A DNA stretch of 64,000 nucleotides from NCBI GenBank assembly GCA_020465985.1, contig JAANYP010007002.1, positions 124,001 to 188,000 on the forward strand, read 5' to 3'. Of this stretch, positions 63,401 through 64,000 are shown piece after piece (the first letter of the stretch is position 1; the number at the start of each line of letters is the position of its first letter). The notes beneath the pieces are model-generated. The model made no database searches. It had not been told where the DNA came from and saw only the letters and a list, made by a program, of their open reading frames with translations. Source of the stretch: Centrapalus pauciflorus. Its lineage: Eukaryota; Streptophyta; Magnoliopsida; Asterales; Asteraceae. The translations under genes and the position numbers were made by a program.

Positions 63401-64000
63401 TTTACTTTCCTCTAGGCACAAGGCACTAAGCCACTAAGGGTTCCAGAAGCCAAGGTTCGAGGCAAAGGCACACACATCACAGATAGGAGGCACACTATTA
63501 TTAGAGAATGCATATAAGTTGCTTCTTATCACGTTTTCTACCTTGTAATTTATTCTTTTCTTTCTTTGACCAATGGTAAGGGTCATTATATTGTAGCGCC
63601 CTAAAACATAAAATTCTCATTTTGTCATCATCCAACTTAACTGCAGTAGGTGAATCCATTTCTTGAATAAAGAAACTAATTATAGAATAATATCTCTCTT
63701 GTTTCTCATAATGGAAGGCCGAAGGCTTCTTTGGTCTCCCCTACTACTCTCTTACCCAAAAGATCAGGTGGGAAAATACATCATCTCTCTTGGTGATCTC
63801 AAATTTAATGCTCATTTGTATTATGATATAGATATGTAATATTGTATCTTTCTGATTGATGGCATGGTTACACCTTTATTTTGAATTTATTTCAGTGACA
63901 AGCTCCTCGGTGTTGGTGAACTTACCTGCTGCGCTCTTCTTAATTGTTAGTCTTCGTTATTTTACTTTGGATTATGACCTGCGGAGGAAAGCTGCATCAT
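60431..64000 (+). CDS. Phox-associated (PXA)/sorting-nexin-like membrane protein, 5' part
   Basis: The first two exons of a long gene that leaves the window. Exon 1 is 60431-60539, ending TCG T|GTAAGT. Exon 2 starts at 63896 after a 3.36-kb intron ending in ttatttcag. Joined they read MNSGRQTVTARDLVDEAKKR IVFLSMCVVGLSYLMS, then LTSSSVLVNLPAALFLIVSL RYFTLDYDLRRKAAS. Two hydrophobic stretches (about 20-36 and 43-59) form the N-terminal membrane hairpin. This start is typical of plant proteins with PXA, PX and sorting-nexin C domains (At1g15240-like), thought to act in endosomal or vacuolar traffic. The PXA and later domains would lie beyond the right edge. The call rests on about 70 residues. 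Confidence 0.75.

Overview
This is AT-rich nuclear DNA from a flowering plant, very likely a eudicot and possibly an asterid. The reasons are spliced genes with GT-AG introns, plant-only protein families (HD-Zip IV, a companion-of-cellulose-synthase-like protein, PDIL1-5/1-6), and dense hAT, CACTA, PIF/Harbinger, Helitron, LINE and SINE remains. The species cannot be fixed from the window.

Six genes are supported by the sequence. (1) 11488-17816 (+): a complete 11-exon HD-Zip IV transcription factor, the GLABRA2 orthologue, 742 aa. (2) 24473-25498 (+): a two-exon D-2-hydroxyacid dehydrogenase of the hydroxypyruvate/hydroxyphenylpyruvate reductase (HPR2/HPPR) type, 314 aa. (3) 31156-31807 (-): a two-exon LC8-type dynein light chain, 95 aa. 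(4) 45282-46951 (+): a three-exon membrane protein with a LEA_2 domain, similar to companion of cellulose synthase (CC) proteins, 310 aa. (5) 49337-53607 (+): a 12-exon ER protein disulfide isomerase-like protein (PDIL1-5/1-6), 525 aa, ending in KDEL. (6) 60431 to past the right edge (+): the first two exons of a membrane-anchored Phox-associated/sorting-nexin-like protein. The genes act in unrelated processes (epidermal cell fate, photorespiration or phenylpropanoid side pathways, motor complexes, the cell-wall machinery, ER folding, membrane traffic). From memory of Arabidopsis, GL2 lies near HPR2 (At1g79840, At1g79870), and dynein light chain genes lie beside PDIL1-5 and PDIL1-6 (At1g52250/60, At3g16110/20), so the window appears to keep old gene neighbourhoods stretched by transposons.

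The rest is mostly mobile DNA. 1-11040: a CACTA-like element, an hAT element carrying a tRNA-like Pol III promoter pair, a short Helitron, a 1.7-kb tandem duplication split by an AT microsatellite, and tandem Helitron-end units upstream of GL2. 19321-23378: a chain of six elements separated by long (TA)n tracts, the most unusual structure here. 25660-30905: two LINE relics around an intact-ended hAT element. 32336-36073: three Tourist-like MITEs with TTA/TAA target duplications plus two long-inverted-repeat elements. 38159-44304: a CACTA MITE with target duplication, another (TA)n-flanked MITE, a Helitron nest, and a 1.65-kb long-TIR element carrying a captured, broken EF-hand gene piece. 55096-56142: two hAT MITEs side by side, each with a perfect 8-bp target duplication. 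59000-59923: a 650-bp near-perfect fold-back next to a second copy of the short Helitron.
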